From Actinomycetospora sp. (GTDB taxonomy: Bacteria; Actinomycetota; Actinomycetes; Mycobacteriales; Pseudonocardiaceae): DNA of 31,185 bases. The notes beneath the pieces were generated by a model. The model was not told the DNA's origin and ran no database searches. It was given only the letters and a program-made list of their open reading frames with translations. Location of the stretch: contig JAICLN010000001.1 in the NCBI GenBank assembly GCA_025925615.1, positions 1-31,185 of the forward strand, given 5' to 3'. The position numbers and the translations under genes were made by a program. How positions within the stretch are numbered: position 1 is the first letter of the stretch; every line of letters begins with the position of its first letter. This document shows, piece after piece, positions 29,724 through 31,185 of the stretch.

Positions 29724-31185
29724 TCAGACGAGCGACGACCGGGGTCGCCGCAGGGCGTGTGCCACGTTCCAGCGGACCGCGCCGGCGAGGTCGCGGGCGT
29801 GCTCGGCCACCGTGAGGTCGCGGGCGGGGCGGGCGGCCGCGACGGCGGCGTCGAGGTCGAACCCGTGGTCGCGCAGGACCTCGGAGAAGTCGCGCTGCAA
29901 CGGGGCGAAGCACTCGTAGCCCGCCTCCCGGTAGAACCGCCGGAACAGCGGCCGGAAGAGCCGGACGCGTTCGTGCAGGCCCGAGGAGTGCGACATCGGG
30001 TTCTTGTGCCGGGCCAGGACGTAATCGGGCAGGACGTCGGCGAACGCGCGGCGCAGGATCCACTTCTCGTACCCGTCGCGGATCTTCAGCTCGCGGGGCA
30101 GCCGCATGGCGAGCTCGAGCAAGGCGGGGTCGAGGAACGGCACCCGCGCCTCGACGCACTGCGACATCGACGTCCGGTCGACGCGCTGCAGCTCGGTGTG
30201 GCTCAACCAGCGCAGCTTGTGCAGGAAGAGCCGGCGGACGTCGTGCTCACTGATCTGCCGGTACATGTCGTACCCGCCGAACAGCTCGTCCGAGCCGTCA
30301 CCGGTGAGCACGACCTTCACCCCGGCGGCGTGGACGGCCGCGAACAGCCGTCGGGAGACGACGGCGTTGATGATGTCGCCGTACTCGGTGAGCTCCGAGA
30401 CCCGCACGGCCTCGGCCACCTCGCGCAGCCCGATCGACGCGGGCCGGACCGGCACCACGACGTGCTCGACGCCGAGGTCCGCGCACAACCGGCGGGCGTA
30501 GGCGACGTCCTCGCTGCCCTCCGTGCCGACGGTGAACGCGACGCAGTCCGGGTGCAGTGCGTGCACCTGGGTCAGGGTGAGCGAGCTGTCCAGGCCGCCG
30601 GAGAGGATGACCCCCACCCGCAGGTCGGTGTCGACGCGGCAGGCGACGGCGTCGGTGAAGGTCGCGCGGACGGCTGCGGCGGCCTCGTCGACGTCGGTGA
30701 TCGGCGGGGCCTCCCCCAGCCGGTAGAGGTCGAGGTAGGCGTGCAGGTCGGGGTCCGTGGCCGGGTCGGCCCAGCCACAGTGCCCGGGCGGGACCTCGTG
30801 GACCCGGGCGCCGAGCCCCACCAGCGCCTTGATCTCGGAGGCGACGTGCAGCCGGCCGTCGTGACGGGCCCAGTAGAGCGGCTTGACCCCGACGGGGTCG
30901 CGGGCGAGGAACACCCGGCGGGTCCCGGTCTCGACGATCGCCAGCGCGAACTCCCCGCGCATCCGGCGCAGCCCGTCCTCACCCCAGGCCAGGACGGCCT
31001 CGAGCGCGACCTCGGTGTCGCCGAGGGTCCGGGTGGGGCCCAGCTCCGCGCGCAGCTCGGCGTGGTTGAAGATCTCGCCGTTGAGGTTGATCGTCCAGCG
31101 TCCGTCGGCGCTCGCCCAGGGCTGTACCGCGTGCTCCCGGTCGACGATGCACAGCCGGGCGGTGCCGAGCAGCGCCTCGGGCGCC
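29724..31185 (-). CDS. asnB: Asparagine synthase (glutamine-hydrolysing), 5' end cut by window edge
   Basis: The enzyme makes asparagine from aspartate, ATP and glutamine. On the minus strand the frame is open from the right edge, so the first few dozen residues with the nucleophile Cys2 are outside. What remains of the glutaminase domain shows RLCIVDREHAVQPW, LNGEIFNHAELRAEL, the DTEV loop, MRGEFALAIVE and FLARDPVGVKPLYW. The synthase domain has the ATP-binding SGGLDSS, FTVGTEGSEDVAYARRL, VVLTGDGSDELFGGYDMYR and CVEARVPFLDPALLELAMRLP. About 486 residues are visible. The end is YVLARHKNPMSHSSG plus a helical tail. Whether it makes free asparagine or amidates a product cannot be told from this piece. 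Confidence 0.93.
   Translation of the reverse strand, partial: APEALLGTARLCIVDREHAVQPWASADGRWTINLNGEIFNHAELRAELGPTRTLGDTEVALEAVLAWGEDGLRRMRGEFALAIVETGTRRVFLARDPVGVKPLYWARHDGRLHVASEIKALVGLGARVHEVPPGHCGWADPATDPDLHAYLDLYRLGEAPPITDVDEAAAAVRATFTDAVACRVDTDLRVGVILSGGLDSSLTLTQVHALHPDCVAFTVGTEGSEDVAYARRLCADLGVEHVVVPVRPASIGLREVAEAVRVSELTEYGDIINAVVSRRLFAAVHAAGVKVVLTGDGSDELFGGYDMYRQISEHDVRRLFLHKLRWLSHTELQRVDRTSMSQCVEARVPFLDPALLELAMRLPRELKIRDGYEKWILRRAFADVLPDYVLARHKNPMSHSSGLHERVRLFRPLFRRFYREAGYECFAPLQRDFSEVLRDHGFDLDAAVAAARPARDLTVAEHARDLAGAVRWNVAHALRRPRSSLV

Overview
The window is about 31 kb of very G+C-rich DNA with strong G/C preference at third codon positions. Its marker genes are actinobacterial: rbpA, a SigD-type sigma factor, overlapping lnt and polyprenol-phosphate-mannose synthase, Mce-associated proteins and a tuberculostearate-type BfaA/BfaB pair. 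A Pseudonocardiales-like organism (Pseudonocardia or a relative) is the best guess, by inference only. Both window edges cut genes: a 5'-3' exonuclease at the left and an asparagine synthase at the right.

Layout. 1-2916 (-): a DUF2339-type multipass membrane protein overlapping a 5'-3' exonuclease. 3128-6818 (+): Xaa-Pro peptidase, apolipoprotein N-acyltransferase and polyprenol-phosphate mannosyltransferase, with overlapping ends, forming a lipoprotein/envelope glycosylation operon. 6920-8285 (-): rbpA, behind a good SigR/SigH-type promoter, and a glycerophosphodiester phosphodiesterase. 8546-9361 (+): a membrane-anchored Gly/Asn-repeat protein. 9409-10854 (-): an NHEJ phosphoesterase-polymerase protein without a ligase domain. 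11017-13721 (+): bfaA-bfaB, 10-methyl branched fatty acid synthesis. 13743-15277 (-): SigD preceded by a coupled, degenerate sigma-like protein. 15788-16650 (+): two Mce-associated-like membrane proteins. 17031-20446: a metallo-beta-lactamase-fold hydrolase, a hypothetical protein, a divergent DinB-like/MarR pair sharing a clear operator, and a CYTH-like protein.

The most interesting part is 20.6-24.5 kb (+). In order it holds a candidate promoter with an inverted repeat upstream, a long leader with a short ORF, a cupredoxin-like protein that seems to have lost its copper ligands, a PQQ-dependent alcohol dehydrogenase with the lanthanide-type Asp but no signal peptide, a 28-residue PqqA-type precursor peptide flanked by two RNA hairpins, a rubredoxin, and a diiron ferritin-like protein with a full EExxH/EExxH ligand set. 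No pqqB, C, D or E is present here. The neighbourhood suggests a cytoplasmic quinoprotein system in which the precursor peptide is made beside its user enzyme, with a rubredoxin-fed diiron enzyme of unknown substrate. This grouping is inferred from gene order and is not demonstrated.

The remainder (24.5-31.2 kb) holds accessory and housekeeping genes: a small Cys-containing protein, a membrane protein, a YihY/BrkB protein, a HAD phosphatase coupled to a PadR-like regulator, a GDT1-like transporter, a cytochrome P450 and the partial asparagine synthase. I saw no rRNA, tRNA, CRISPR array, insertion sequence or phage gene.
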